Assembly (NCBI GenBank): GCA_011503125.2
Contig: WWBZ02000073.1
Span: 496,001 to 560,000, forward strand
Direction of reading: 5' to 3'
DNA length: 64,000 nt
DNA from: Botryosphaeria dothidea
Lineage: Eukaryota > Ascomycota > Dothideomycetes > Botryosphaeriales > Botryosphaeriaceae
Shown: positions 23,778 through 35,898 of the stretch, piece by piece
Position numbering within the stretch: position 1 is the first letter of the stretch
How the letters are laid out: each line of letters opens with the position of its first letter
Translations under genes and position numbers: made by a program
The notes under the pieces: model-generated
What the model saw: only the letters and a program-made list of their open reading frames with translations
Database searches by the model: none
What the model was told of the DNA's origin: nothing

Positions 23778-25220
23778 GCGGTTCTTGGAGTTGAAGGGCT
23801 TCACGCGACACGGTTTCCTTTGTCAATGGAAGCGGTTATTGTTATTTTAGAAGAATCGGTGGTGTGTTGGATGATCTGGTGTTGCATTAGGAGATCGTAG
23901 TGAAAGAGGATTGAAATCGCATTCAGACACGCTTCATTTTGGATTCTGAATTCAACCCAACACCACGGTTTTAAACACAGGATCCCCCTCTTCCCGCTTC
24001 TTCAGCTACACATAGCCAAGCCCCGCCATATAAGCTATATCGCCCATACGCATGATGAGCATGACGTTAAGTATCGGAATCTTGCGCCAGGCTTGTGCTC
24101 TATATGAATTGTCGTTGTAACCGCGATAGTCAATGGGATCCAAATATTTGGTATTTCTCCAGATATCATATTCAGGTTCATAACTCCGAACAGAAAGTGA
24201 GACCACTTCTGCATACTCATGTTTTTTGGGACCTTCATCCAGAAACTTCATGACAACTTTGCTACCCCAGACTTCCCCGACCTGGCTTCTATCCTTGCCT
24301 ATCAGAGCTATTTTTCGATGGCCACTGGGTGATGAACATGTGTGGTCCGCGCAGTATTCAAAGAAGCCAGTTTGAGTGTGTACTGAAACCCTGCCTGGTG
24401 GGCAAGAGCGGTAAGTTTCGTCTGTCCGGCTTGGTTCCAGGATGGATGATGTTGATTCCAATCCACGGCTCTGTACTCATTATGAATCGTAAGAAAACCA
24501 ATGAGAACTGAACTTGGCGAGCAAGTCAGACCACGTTATCTCCTTCTTCAGAAATGGTGGAGGGGTTCTTTGAAAGCAGCCTGCCTTCCAAGCCAAAGCC
24601 AATAAAATTGAGCCTTCCTGCCAGCCCCAATAGCCGTCATAGCCAAAGGTGCGACGTGTGGTCTCCCCATTCGATGTAGAGTGGATCAAGTTCCAAGTTG
24701 CAATGGACCAGGATGCTGAAGAGGTCCAAAAATAACGTTTAATTTCGAGTGATTCAAGACTAAATGACACTCCATCAGATGAATCCATCCCTTACATCGA
24801 TCTACTGCGAGACGAGAACTCAGCACTCATTCTTTGAACACACGATATCCCATTTTCAGTCCGTGTAATTGTGGAAACATAGACAATAAGATTCCTTTGA
24901 CCTTCTACCCAAGGCAGAAAAGGGAATTAGCTTACCTTAATTCTAGTCAACCCAAACCCACATCCATCCACTGGTCCACTCACACATTTCAAACAACATC
25001 AGCATCAGCCTAATCCTTCTTCACATCATCAAACCTTACACCATTTTTTTTCTCTCATGCGCGCATGCAAAAAGAATTTATGTACTAGGAGTCGCCACCT
25101 ACCAAGCCCTTCATCCATCCATCGTTCATCTCTTCATCACTCAGAGCAAAAGATGATAGAATTATCAATCACACAGCAACCGACGACCCCCCCTCTCCCC
25201 GCCCAAAACGACTACTCCTC
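23778..25220. other. Convergent, AT-rich intergenic region
   Basis: Lies between the 3' ends of separase and the Vps5 homolog. It includes the possible gene remnant at 24006-24788 (listed separately). The remaining sequence, including the pyrimidine-rich stretch at 24940-25200, shows no gene. Confidence 0.4.
24006..24788 (-). pseudogene. Possible gene remnant, two open frames
   Basis: Two minus-strand open frames lie end to end in different frames: 24788-24480 (102 codons) and 24461-24006 (151 codons). The second ends with NVMLIMRMGDIAYMAGLGYV, which recalls the C-terminal segment of many fungal HET-domain proteins, where the chain normally continues further; here a stop follows at once. No HET domain itself is visible. 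The surrounding DNA is visibly richer in A and T than the flanking genes. A decayed or truncated gene is the simplest reading, but a small intact gene of unknown kind with an intron cannot be excluded, and the similarity is from memory. Confidence 0.3.
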
Positions 25221-27319
25221 CTACTCATCCGACTCCGCTGTGGCCGGTCTGTTGTTCTCGGCTTCGCTACTGCTCCGTTGGGTATCCTGACTCTCCGCCG
25301 TGAGCGGCCTGTCGCTGATGTTGCTGGTGCTGGTTTCCAGATCCGCGGCCTTGACGCCGGCGGGCGGGCTGGCGGCGCCGAACGGAACCTCCTCGTCCTC
25401 CGCGTCGAGCTGCATGAGGTATGTCTCCCAGATTTCGATCAACTGTGCACCCGTTAGCTCCCATGACTCAACTTAGATCCTTGATTTTGACATACCTCTT
25501 TCTGCGCCTCCACGGCACTCTCCAGGTAAGTCTCCACTCCGCTCTTGAAATCCTCAACCTTCTCCCTCTCGAACTTGTCCAGCTCGTTCCGCATCAAACG
25601 GCCCATGTCCTCGAATAGGAGACGCGCTTGGTTGGATTTCCGTTCGGCATCGGTTACGTCTGCGCTGAGCTGGTTGAGGCGATCCTGCTGACTACGACCT
25701 TGTCGCAGCAGCTTATCCTGCGTGGCCTTGCGCTTCTGCAACTCAGACTCGGCCGCATGCCATGCGTGGTAGGCCTTCTGTCGTTGCTGGAATGCCATCT
25801 TTACGGAGCCGACCAACCGGATGTACTCGTCAATGACGATGCCTATAGTGAGCACATCCTGCTGGGCCTGGCGCTCGTAAAGTTCCCGAATGCGAAGCTG
25901 CAGGTCCGAGAGACCGTCCAAAGGTCCAGAAAGGGAAGGGGACAATTCCACGGATGCCAGAGAATGGAGAGAGGCCGAGAAATCACCGCACGACGCAGCG
26001 AGACCCTTCCGTTGTTCAACCACGGTGTCGATGGCCTTCAGGAGAGCTTTGAGTTGTGACTCAAGGGCATCAAGGTAAACCTTGCGGTCGTGGAACCACT
26101 GTGACGATATCAGGATAATAATTAAAGGACCGCAAACAAAAAATCTTACATCGTCGTGTTCAATGAACTTCCCAGTGGTGCTCACGGACAAACCAAGAGA
26201 GCCGAGCATTCCCTTGTTTTCCTGCAGCAGAGGGTCCTTGCGCTCCTTGTGCTTAATATCAACGTTAAAAGCCTCGCTCTCCAGGAACAGCTTCAAATCC
26301 CCGTCATGCTGCAATATCGGGTGCGCGGCACACTTGTTGAGCATGCGCTCAAGAGCCTGTCTTCTTGACTCAACGAAGTCTGCATCGAAGCGGCCCACGG
26401 CTTGCTTCTCCGGCGGCGGGGGCACAACGACACCCGGGTTATTATTATGGAGCTGGTTATACAGCCAGAGGAAGTCACGGTAGCGGCGCGAGACGGCGAA
26501 TTCCGGGTTGCGGTAGGCCTTGGAGCTAGTCTTGGCAAGAGTCAGCCAGGCAGCCGCGGTGTCACACGAGCATTGGAAGACGTACCACAGTCCGCACTTG
26601 ATATTCGGTGTGGGAGCTCGTCAGATCGCCAACCTTGTGCGGGTCTCCGACGGTGATGTTGAAGGTCGGCTTGGCGGCCTGCTCAACGCTCACGCTGGGC
26701 TGCGTCTGCCTCGGCGGGCCATTGTTATTCGGAGGCTGCACCGGCGGCGGGACGCGGGCGCCGGCCATGGTCGGGCTCTCGAGCTCGTCGTCCAGGTTCA
26801 CAGACTCCATCATCCCACGAATCGACGACTGCGACGTGGCCGTCGTGGGGCGCGAGCCGCGGCCCGCGGCGAGCTCCTTCTGCGGCGGTGCAGGGGGTTC
26901 ATCGAGCTGCGAGTCCGCAGGGGAGTCTGCAGAGGCTCCTAGAGGCCCGAGGGGGTCCTCGACGCTCTCGAGACGCGTGGGCTGCGGCACGCCGATGCGA
27001 CGGTTGGGCTTGGGCCTGCCGGGCGACCTGGGAGCGGTCGACGCGCTGGGAGCAGGCGCAGACTGGGCGGGCTGAGCATCGGTGGCAGGGGCATTCTCTA
27101 CGAACAGTGTGAGCGTGCGAGAGGGGCGCGTCGGTGGGCAGGTGGGCTCACCGGCGGCGGGCTGGTCGGTGGTGATCTGGGGCACCTCTTGAGTCGAATT
27201 GGTACGCGAGGGGTTGGACGGGACGTCTGGCTGGGGGCATCAGCATGCAGGAGAGGGAGACGGGGAGCTCCGGCGCACTCACCACCCCAGGCGGAGGCGC
27301 CTTCGTCGTGAAGGTCCAT
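25221..27319 (-). CDS. VPS5: Sorting nexin Vps5 (PX-BAR retromer subunit)
   Basis: Six exons on the minus strand (27319-27283, 27226-27152, 27097-26586, 26530-26150, 26098-25496, 25442-25221) give 609 residues. Vps5/SNX1 pairs with Vps17 in the retromer coat that recycles receptors from endosomes to the Golgi. Seen: a disordered Pro/Ser-rich N-terminus; a PX domain (about 183-300) starting FNITVGDPHKVGD, with the PI3P-binding SRRYRDF at 222-228 and the PPPPEK loop; then a helical BAR domain (about 335-560) with VEQRKGLAASCGDFSASLH and many Gln, Arg and Glu. The tail after 560 is acidic and Ser/Thr-rich. All five introns are 51-57 nt. The 51 nt intron at 26149-26099 is a multiple of three without a stop. 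The first exon is 12 codons and was placed by frame and the GTGAGT donor, so the first two exons are less certain. Confidence 0.92.
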
Positions 27320-30300
27320 GTTGTGCTGCGCCGATGTCACTGGGCTGCGGAGCTTAGGCTTGGGGTGTCGTTGACGCTGGCCATGCCCCGACAGCGTCCC
27401 GCGGGTCCGTGCTCGGCGCGGGCCTGCCCTGCCGTCGCACAAGTACCACTGCCTGCCAACATCCTCCTCCCAACCTCGCCGCAGGGCCAACTCAGCGCCC
27501 TCGCCCGCCGAGGCTCAGGACAACCACTGGCGCTCATGGTCGCAACACGACGCGCAACCGGTCAGTCTGCGAGGCTTCGAATGCAGCCTCCTATTTTCGC
27601 GCAGAGTTACATCCCCTTTCCCTGTCTGCCTTCGCTGTCTGTTTCGACCCTGTGTCCTCCGTCTCATTAGTTACGCTCCCTCGGGTCTCGTACTGGAATC
27701 CTCTCGAGTCATCTCGTCCGTCCATTGCCTTTCGTTTTGCGCTCTTTATTGCATGGCTACTACGGCAGTCTGCGGGAATCTTCTGTTTCCACCGGTATCT
27801 GTCGGGGGCGCCTGATCCCCCCCGAGCACCCCGAAGACCCGAACGCCGTGATACGCGTCAAATGCCGCAAAGTACGAGCACGATCGGGACCCTGAGGCAT
27901 GTTTCGCGATGCTGAGAGCCTTGGGGGAACCGTCCAAGGGCTCGAAAGATTGTGTGCCGGTCGTATCAAGCCGGGATGTCGCTGCTCTCCTGAGGGGCAC
28001 AAGCCAACTACTGGTCTCGAAAAGGAACAACTCGTGGCACGCTTCTCGAAAGAAGCACGCACCGTCCATCGGAGAACAGCGATTGTGCCGGGCTCACGTA
28101 GATATGGCCGGTAGAAGCCCGGCCCGTGTCTTATGGACAACCAATGGTCAGGCCCGCCGCGAGGGGTGGAAACAGCTCTGTTTGATGTTTGAAATTCTGA
28201 GCATGACAGAAAGGACCGCCTTAGGAGAGTTGTTTATCGTTTCCGCGCCCACTATCGCTCCGAGTTGCACAACCTGGCTTAATTTGCTTAATTTCTCTGC
28301 CTCACCACGGATCACTAAAACTGGCAGGTGGATATGTGATTTATTCAAATCACCAGGGCCAAACACAAACTCGGCCCCCAAGGCGGCCTTGAGACTATCT
28401 GCGGCTGAGGCGTTTGAGGAAGTGTTACTGTTACATGTTGAGCACGTGTGTCCCACGGTCCAGCAGCAAAGTATCCCAAAGGACGTCTAATAGATGGCTC
28501 GACTACCAGACTTAGGTTGGCCTCTAAGAAGATTCTGGTCAAGGCCGTGTGCGCCCTTACAGCGCCCCAATGTATTTGCGTTGCTGCACTAGATGAAATT
28601 GTTTGAACACCGGACCACTCGCAGAAATTAGCTCAACCTGATGCTAAACGCGGCTACTTTGCGGCGCAAAAAGCTTAAGCATGGATACCTCTGCTTACAC
28701 GTGTGCCGCAACCGTCTGCATGCGGGCTTTCTAAGCCGCACTCCAGGCAGCATCAGCCTGACTCCTTCGTGCGAACTGTCGGCCATTCCCAAAGCGCCAA
28801 GCCGTCACCTGGCCGTTGGGCTGGAGGGCACGGTTGAGACGCAGGCTGGAGCGTTGAAGCCGGCCGACCCACTGCCACCGCCAACAGCCCAAAAGGCGTG
28901 CAGGGCGGCGCTGCTGGGCCATCTCGCAGGACTGCAGCGCCGTTTGAAGGTTTTTGGAGGCGCGTTTGCGGGCACAGTCTAGACCGGTCCCGCTGCAGGT
29001 CGCCTTCTGGCAGCAGCACGAAATTGCGCGAAACAGGAGCTGGCGTGCATCAAGGAGCGCCTCCTCCACAGTGGCAGTCTGGCCCACACCTCCGGGAGCA
29101 TCCCGATCCGCAAGGCAACGTTGCTCGAATCGATGCCCCCGGGTGCCGCTGGACCCTTATTTCTCGCGACATGGCCGGCCAGCAGGGGATGCCCAGCGGG
29201 CCTGCAGCGGGCGCAGCGGGCGAGGTGCGGAACATCCGGGATCGCTGCGCGCGGCCTTCGTGCGAACTCGCAGCCTTGCACTGCGCAGGCCCCATCCAAA
29301 GCCGCTTGCGCCGAACCTTCTCCTCAGGAGATGTTCGTGGATGCTTCGAGGCGTTCGCGCTGGGGAGGGCGCTGGTGGCACGATTTTCCAACGGTTTCCG
29401 TGCATTCTGCGAAGGCCTAGACCCCGTCAAGCCGGGCCGGGCCTAGTGGTCGCGATGGGCAGCATGGTCGCGGCATTCCCTGCTTCCTGGGTGTTCATAA
29501 CTCAGCAAACGCGCGACATTAGAAGGTTCACGATAGTTCAGGGGCATGAGTGCAGCTGCACAGGGGGCTCGGCCAACGACTGCGTGGAGGCGGGCAGGCG
29601 GGCGGTGGGGCGCAGTCCTGTTGCCAGGCTGCTCGTTGCAGCTGTGCGAGGAACTTGTCTGCCTGTGACTGGCTCCCACTCAGCTGTGCAAGGGCGCTGG
29701 AGATACGGAGATCCCAAGGCCACGGGAGGACGTGGAGAGGGGCGTTGCTAATCGGAGCCCTAACTGGGTTGGCGTGCCGACGCTGCTCTGTGCCTGGCAC
29801 AGGAACCAAGGGCGCGAAGCTGCTGGAAGGCGGGGCTGCTGAGTCGTGGTCTTGCAGCGTGCTGGATGCGCTGGGGGAGACCAGAGGCCGCAACGGAAGG
29901 TGCGGATGGATCTCGGATGCGCTGGTGTTGAAAGGCGCGAGGAAACTGCGGGCGGCGGGCGCAGCAGTGCGAAATACGGAGGAAGGAGCATCCGGCAGCG
30001 ACCGCGCGGACGCACATGTGGATGCGCGATGGGTTGCAAGCCACAGAGATCGGCTTTAGCACGCTAGCAGTTAGTTAGCCAGCCGCCTGCACGCGTTGGG
30101 CTGGGCAAGGGTGCTTGCGAGCTGCGAGCCCTAGCCGTGCGAGGAGCCTGTCGGGCTGCCTAAGCCACGCACGACCGGCCTGGGGGCCGCTGAAACATTC
30201 GTGGCATGGTCCAAGCCGATGCACAGCCAGATCGCTGATGCTCTGGAACCCGTCCCATATATGAACTTCGTGCACCCGCTGCAGCATGCCATCACTTTTG

Positions 30301-30572
30301 CCCACGGTCACTGCCAGGCACTCGCCCACACACACAGCATGCACTCGTCATCCGTGACACCTGAAGCATCGACCTCCAACGCCGTCTGCTACTTTAGCTT
30401 CATCCCACCCTCTCACCAAAACACCTCCGACTACGCCAGCCATTTCTCTGCCGAGACACCGTCGCCCGGCCTGTACTCGGACGACCTCTCGGTACGGACT
30501 CCGTCCGAGCCTTCAAACCCTCTCTTGGCCGCTCGTCTTCCTCCGGCCTCGATCCATCTTAACAGCGCCGCC
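27320..30572. other. 3.2 kb stretch without a supported gene
   Basis: The first part is the promoter of the minus-strand Vps5 gene. From about 28.7 to 30.1 kb the sequence is visibly G+C-rich, and open frames of 100-265 codons occur in several frames and on both strands at the same place, as expected by chance in GC-rich DNA; none shows a domain. It could be a long leader or regulatory region of the gene at 30573, or a noncoding transcript. Confidence 0.4.
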
Positions 30573-30881
30573 ATGGATGCCTCCAAGATCCTCCAGCTCC
30601 AGACGGCTGCTGCCTACTCCTACCAGAGCCGCCCTCAACCCCAGCCGGTGCAGGATGTCCTGGACCTCAGCCCCATCAGCAGCCGCTCTGGCTCTGATGC
30701 CTCGTCCAACTCGTCCTCTTCGCGGACTTCTGTTTCCGGAGATTCGCCTACCGCCCAGTTTATCCGCTGTTCTCGCTGCCACCGGACTGACACCGCCGGT
30801 TCCAAGAACATGGTTGGCTACGGCATCAACTCCTACTACTGTGTTCGCTGTGCGGACATTGTCGGCTACAGCCATGGCTGA
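30573..30881 (+). CDS. Small zinc-ribbon protein
   Basis: A 102-residue protein. Residues 20-60 are Ser/Pro/Gln-rich and probably disordered. The C-terminus carries Cys66-x2-Cys69 and Cys90-x2-Cys93 around a GYGINSYY segment, forming a likely zinc ribbon, and the chain ends eight residues later (ADIVGYSHG). I recall similar small uncharacterised proteins in other filamentous ascomycetes, but cannot give a function. The frame stays open upstream to an ATG at 30201, which would add 124 residues; the later start is preferred because the extension is compositionally unlike the rest and the ATG at 30573 sits in a good context (GCCGCCATGG). It stands alone between gene-poor stretches of 3.2 and 5.0 kb. 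Confidence 0.7.
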   Translation: MDASKILQLQTAAAYSYQSRPQPQPVQDVLDLSPISSRSGSDASSNSSSSRTSVSGDSPTAQFIRCSRCHRTDTAGSKNMVGYGINSYYCVRCADIVGYSHG

Positions 30882-33800
30882 ACGAACGAAAAGCAATCCG
30901 ATCGTCTATCACTTATTTGCGACATAACAACATCACCAACCGGGAGCTTGCTCCGAACGGCGGATCCACCAATCATCCCGCCGGGACCGTGCCATGCAAT
31001 CAGCACCGTATAGGGTGTGCACAGGCATTGATCGTCGCCCGGAGCCAACACCGACGACACTTATCGTCACGGCGTCGGCGCTTCGTGAGGCTCTTGGAAC
31101 TGAGAGTTATCATTGTAGGGGGATTAGCACAGGGAAGCGAGCTCGTTTTGAAGATTAGGACCGCCAGGATGACGGCATCTATCATGATGGGCATGGGAAG
31201 CGGAGGGGACTAAGATAGTGAGATTGAGGCAGACCGTTGATCGGTTCAATTACGGCCTTTTTTTGAAGAGCGAGATAACGCAAGAGCGAGATACCCTGGA
31301 GATGGAAGTTAGGTGCGCGGCTTTTGCTGCGAGGAAACGCACAGTCAGCAAACAACATTCTCAAATCAACCTCAGACGAGCGTCTTAATCGTGTCCCCGC
31401 CAGTGAGATCCCAATGCGGTTACCAACAGAGCTGCGCCGCACCAGCGTTCCCCATTCTCGGCTAAGCTGTTCAGTTCTGTGTGAAGCGCGCCAAAACGGC
31501 CCCCGCCTTTTGCCAATTATTGCTCAATAGCCGCGTCGCCTGGTGAGCCCCAGCCTCGCGATCTGTAGAGCATATCGGACGACTCTCTTCCGTCACACGG
31601 TACGTGCGAGCTTACGACACAAGCGACCGGCCGCCGGCACAGCAGGCAGAAAATTTTCTGCCTAAAGGGACCCAGTCGACGTCCGTCCCCAATTCCTCGT
31701 TAAGTCCGTCTCTCGTCCGACTGGCATGAAATCTCGCGCGCTAAAGCTGCCAGTCGTACATTTCGAGTGCCCATCGCTCCTGCGTTCGGCAGAAGCCAGG
31801 GATCACCCGCGACGGCAGCCGCTGACGGCTATGATCTACGCGAAACTGCGATCTTTGACGTCCCTTAGATTGAGGCTGCTTTGCGAATAGTGTCATCGCC
31901 GGTCTACGATAGGGACCGGCCATCGGACTCGCAGCACTGAGATTTGCAACGCCAGATCGTTGATCAGGTATCCGCACGCCTTAGCCGCTCCTGGATGGAG
32001 CCAGCGCCGATCGCCTTTTGGATCTCCTGACACCAGCCACTGCACGAAACCCTTCGCCGCGTTTCTTGTGAGAGGGCAGTGCCTGGAAGCGCCGGCACTC
32101 TGCCAACCACGACGCGCGGAGGTGTCAAGCTTCGCCCGTGCTTGCGCCGGACCCGCTGCACTCAGCCTGCCTGGTCCTCTGTTCAGCTGCAATGCTCCAT
32201 CCCACCATCAATCAATGAGCGCTGCGAAATGGGCCATCTCCCGATTGCACTCCGGGTCAACGCAGCTGCTCTCGTAACAACCTCCGGCGCTGGCGCTGGC
32301 GCTGGCGCCGAGCTGCGGGCTCGTAGCGTTTTCGCGCTGCAGCCGTGGTGAAAGGCTCATCTGCACACCTCGTACTTTCCCATTGCATCGGCCGATCCGG
32401 CGTCTCCGCCACCCTCCCTTTCGCGATGTGCGCCGCCCGCTTCGATCCAGCTAAACACTCATCTCTAAGCTTCGCCGGACAAATGTTCAGCCCGTGATCA
32501 CGCTTCTTCTTCGCTCCTTCTCATCGCGCGATGCTCTGTCCCTTTACCGCTCCGCGCGCGTCATGCCTGTCGTTATCTGTCCGCAAGCGCCGCAGCCTCT
32601 ATCGAATTTCTTCGACAAAATCGCGTTCACTTCCGTGAAAGACTGGGTGACTCATTCGCCGGATGTTGCGGACACGGCAACGGCTGCTTGTGAGGTGATG
32701 GTCATATGCCTGGCGCCTCATGCTTAGCCCGTCCACGCAACCTTTGACGGAGCGTTCGTGGCAGAGTCGGCCGAGCGAACACCGCACCGTCTTTGGCTTT
32801 GTTGCCGAGACCTCGCGCATTACGGTATCCGGTCATCTGGCTTGCTAATGGTGTCGCGGTGGTAGAGGCTTGCGGCACGGCTTTCCATAGACACAACGCT
32901 AGAGAATCGACCTGCTCGCTCTCAGCAAAGTCCAGCACCGAGCAATCGGGCCATCGCTTCCCCGCATGCACGCCAACCGTTCCGCGCGCGCGGCTTCTGT
33001 AGGCTAGCCGCCGATCTGGGGAAGCCTTTTTGTGTTTGGCGACAACAGAAGCTCAGGAACCCCTCCAGCAGCCGAGCTAGCTGCGAATCAGATACACACC
33101 AGAGTGGGACAGAGTACGTACCTGTGGCTGTGCTGTTACTCGAGCAGGGTTGGACGGAGACAACATGACGCAAGCACCAATCGCACACCTGCCCCTGCTG
33201 CGTCTGCAGACCCTCTCGAGCTCATCGATCGATTTCCATTTTAAACCATGCGTGCCATCCTGCCAAAAGTTACCCTGCGCCCATCACCTGCACCATGCAA
33301 TGGAAAGCCTGACGGACGCATGACAACGCATACCACTGCCGGCTGGCAAGCCTTCACATGCTTGCGTCTGATATCAGACTCGAGACCATCGGTATCGGCA
33401 CACTCACACAAGTTACACCACATACACAGAACCGTTTCAGAGTCAACTCGTCCCACAGCCAACGGGATACCAGGACACACGGGCGCGTGTGAATCCTAGC
33501 GGCACACCAGTCTTGATTTGTGATGGAGGTTCAGGATCGGCACGTGGAGCTTCGTAGACCAACTACGCGCCACACGGGTGCTTCCTTGACCCACAAGAGT
33601 CTGGCCAACATCCGGACAACGTACAAGAAACAGACGAGCCAAAACCAGGAGCGTTGTGGAATCGAAACGTTCGGACCTACTTTAATCCTCCGTCTCGTAA
33701 CCTCTCATACGTGGCTTCCATTCTCGGGTCGTTGTGACGTTGTTTTTACGGCATCGGGGGTCTTGATCAGCACCCAGCAACCCGCTCAGTTTGCGAGCTC

Positions 33801-34927
33801 TGGAACGCAAGCGGAGGTAATGTCTCAGGTACAGTACCTACATTGCGCGTAACTGTGAAGAAATCGCATTCCCATTTCCCGTGCATCTGGATATCTCAAG
33901 TATCCACTTGTTGTTGTTGTTGGTCTTGGCGTAAACTCACAATTTCGTCATGGATGGGAAATTCTTTCAAACGTTGGAGCGCGACGGAACCGAAACTTGA
34001 TTCTCTTCGACTCTCGTCACTCATGGCCACCGATGACTCTTTCATCAACCCGAGGAAGTTGCTGCTTCGACATACCCCACCACACCTGCCCACCCGCCAT
34101 GTGCAGATCCTACTGAGGCAGAGCATTTGCCACAATGCAAGTAGCAAGCACTAGCCACACAGGAGCATCTTCAGCACACAGACCACCCTCGCTAAGGAAG
34201 AAGAGATCACTCGATCACTCGCAGACAATTGTGGCACCCTAATCAATGGTCCCAGTAAAACATCGATTATGGCATTTCGATGGCCAAGGGATGGGAGAAT
34301 CCATTTCCACCTGTACTAGACGATCCCCGCATCCCTTGCAAAAACGCACTGACCAAATCTTGCTGGAAGATCACGATAACATCAGTGGTCATCAGCAAAA
34401 TCATTCTTCATGCTCCACTAAAGAAGCAAAAAACTTATCTTCGCTCAGCCGCTCGCATTATTAGCCACGTGTCCCTCGTAACCGCACTTTCAAGCACCCG
34501 ATGGTACTGTGATACGAAACACGGAGACAGCTCCAGAGCGGGTGATCGCATCTTCGATAATATCTCGATATTTCGAGACATCGACGATTCCAACTCACCT
34601 CTTTCCCTATCAGCCTTTCATTTCTCGCACGCGAGCCAAAGAGAAAGAAAGGGAAACAGCCGGTTATGTGATCAGCGGGAGGCGAAATGCATCCCGCTCC
34701 TCCTGACCGCTCCTGCATTTTCGCTTTCTCTTTCTCTCTTCCCGTTTCCCTCTGAACTTTTTTCTCATTCATGTGCTCATCTCTCCCTAGGCAACCACTT
34801 TCTTTTCTTATTGGTCGTCTGCTGCGGCTGTGGAGACTATTGTGACTGCTCCTATTGGGTACCTGGAGACAATTTTTCTTTTTTGCCACCGCCACCGCCA
34901 CGCATACGCGGGGCAAGGCGGCCGCAT

Positions 34928-34946
34928 ACAACACACACACACACAC
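34928..34946. repeat. CA microsatellite
   Basis: About nine CA units in a row within a gene-poor stretch. Confidence 0.8.
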
Positions 34947-35851
34947 CGTTTGCCTTTGCAGCAGGCGCTCACGGCGCCGCCGTCGTGCATTTCGTTTTTC
35001 TTTAGTTATCCGCGCGTCCTGGGCTTATTGTCCGCTTCCGCGACCGCTTGCGTGCCCATGAACCAGACTTTCAGGCAGCCGGCAGGGAGAAGTATGCGAT
35101 GCAGAACCAAGGTTTGCAATATTTCCAATAATTTTGTCTAGATGCCCCCCACCACAGGCGGAGTTGCCGCGGCTAGGGATACCGCTGTCCACAAATTGGC
35201 GCTTCAATGTCCTCGGTTTCTGAAAGCGGCACTCGACAAAGATACTACGATGTCGCGTATTTGCAAGGTCTCCATGATGGTCTAAATTCCACTTCCGGAC
35301 ATGGTTAAGCAATTAGCCTCATGAAACGCTTGACGACAGTCATTTTTGCAAAAGCTACTTCGACATTGATACTGTTGTTCGCTCATGCTGTTGCGCAACT
35401 TTTTCCAAGATACTTCTCCACATGTAGGCCTCCAACGAACATGCTGTGCCGACTACAAAAATTCAAGAGAAGGCTGCAAATAAACACAAAAGATCGAGAA
35501 ACGCTGACACACCAACGCTAATCCCCACGAAAATTTCCACAGAGGCAACCAAAGTGTTCGTATTCTGATTCAAAAAGCTCCTGATGCGCCTGCTCATGGG
35601 TATCCAAACTCGCTTTGCTTAATGAAGTCCCCCACCCTCCGTTCCGTGCATGATTAAAAGATTTTAAGAGTTTTGCCCACAAATCCTCGCAATTCCCATG
35701 CCTTCTTGGCCTTCAGGAAAAAAGGTGTCTCTCTCCGACGTACTCATCTTGACTCCTCTCGATCCCAATGATATTACCAGTGACTCCTGAATACCCATGT
35801 TGCTCTCAGAGCATCATCATGCAACTGTTCTTGCCCTCTCCATCTCCCACT

Positions 35852-35876
35852 ACCACCACCACCACCACCACCACCA
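35852..35876. repeat. CCA/ACC trinucleotide microsatellite
   Basis: About eight ACC units, just beyond the 3' end of the minus-strand hypothetical gene. Confidence 0.8.
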
Positions 35877-35898
35877 AACTCCATGCCCTCCCCCCTGT

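Larger units (their letters stand above)
30882..35898. other. 5.0 kb gene-poor stretch
   Basis: No open frame here has a recognisable domain or convincing exon structure. The largest, 34280-35005 (241 codons), is low-complexity and pyrimidine-driven in its second half. Simple repeats include a GCTGGC run near 32287-32308, CA repeats at 34928-34946 and a CCA run near 35852-35876. The stretch may hold a long 3' end, distal control elements or noncoding transcripts. Confidence 0.4.

Noticed and set aside
28954..29751. Open frame of 265 codons on the plus strand
   Set aside because: Lies in a GC-rich stretch with similar open frames in other frames and on the other strand; Arg/Ala/Ser-rich with no domain.
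30201..30572. 124-codon upstream extension of the zinc-ribbon protein
   Set aside because: Composition differs from the rest and the ATG at 30573 has a better context; kept only as an alternative.
34280..35005. Open frame of 241 codons on the plus strand
   Set aside because: Second half is driven by pyrimidine-rich and CA-repeat sequence; no domain, no conserved-looking segment.
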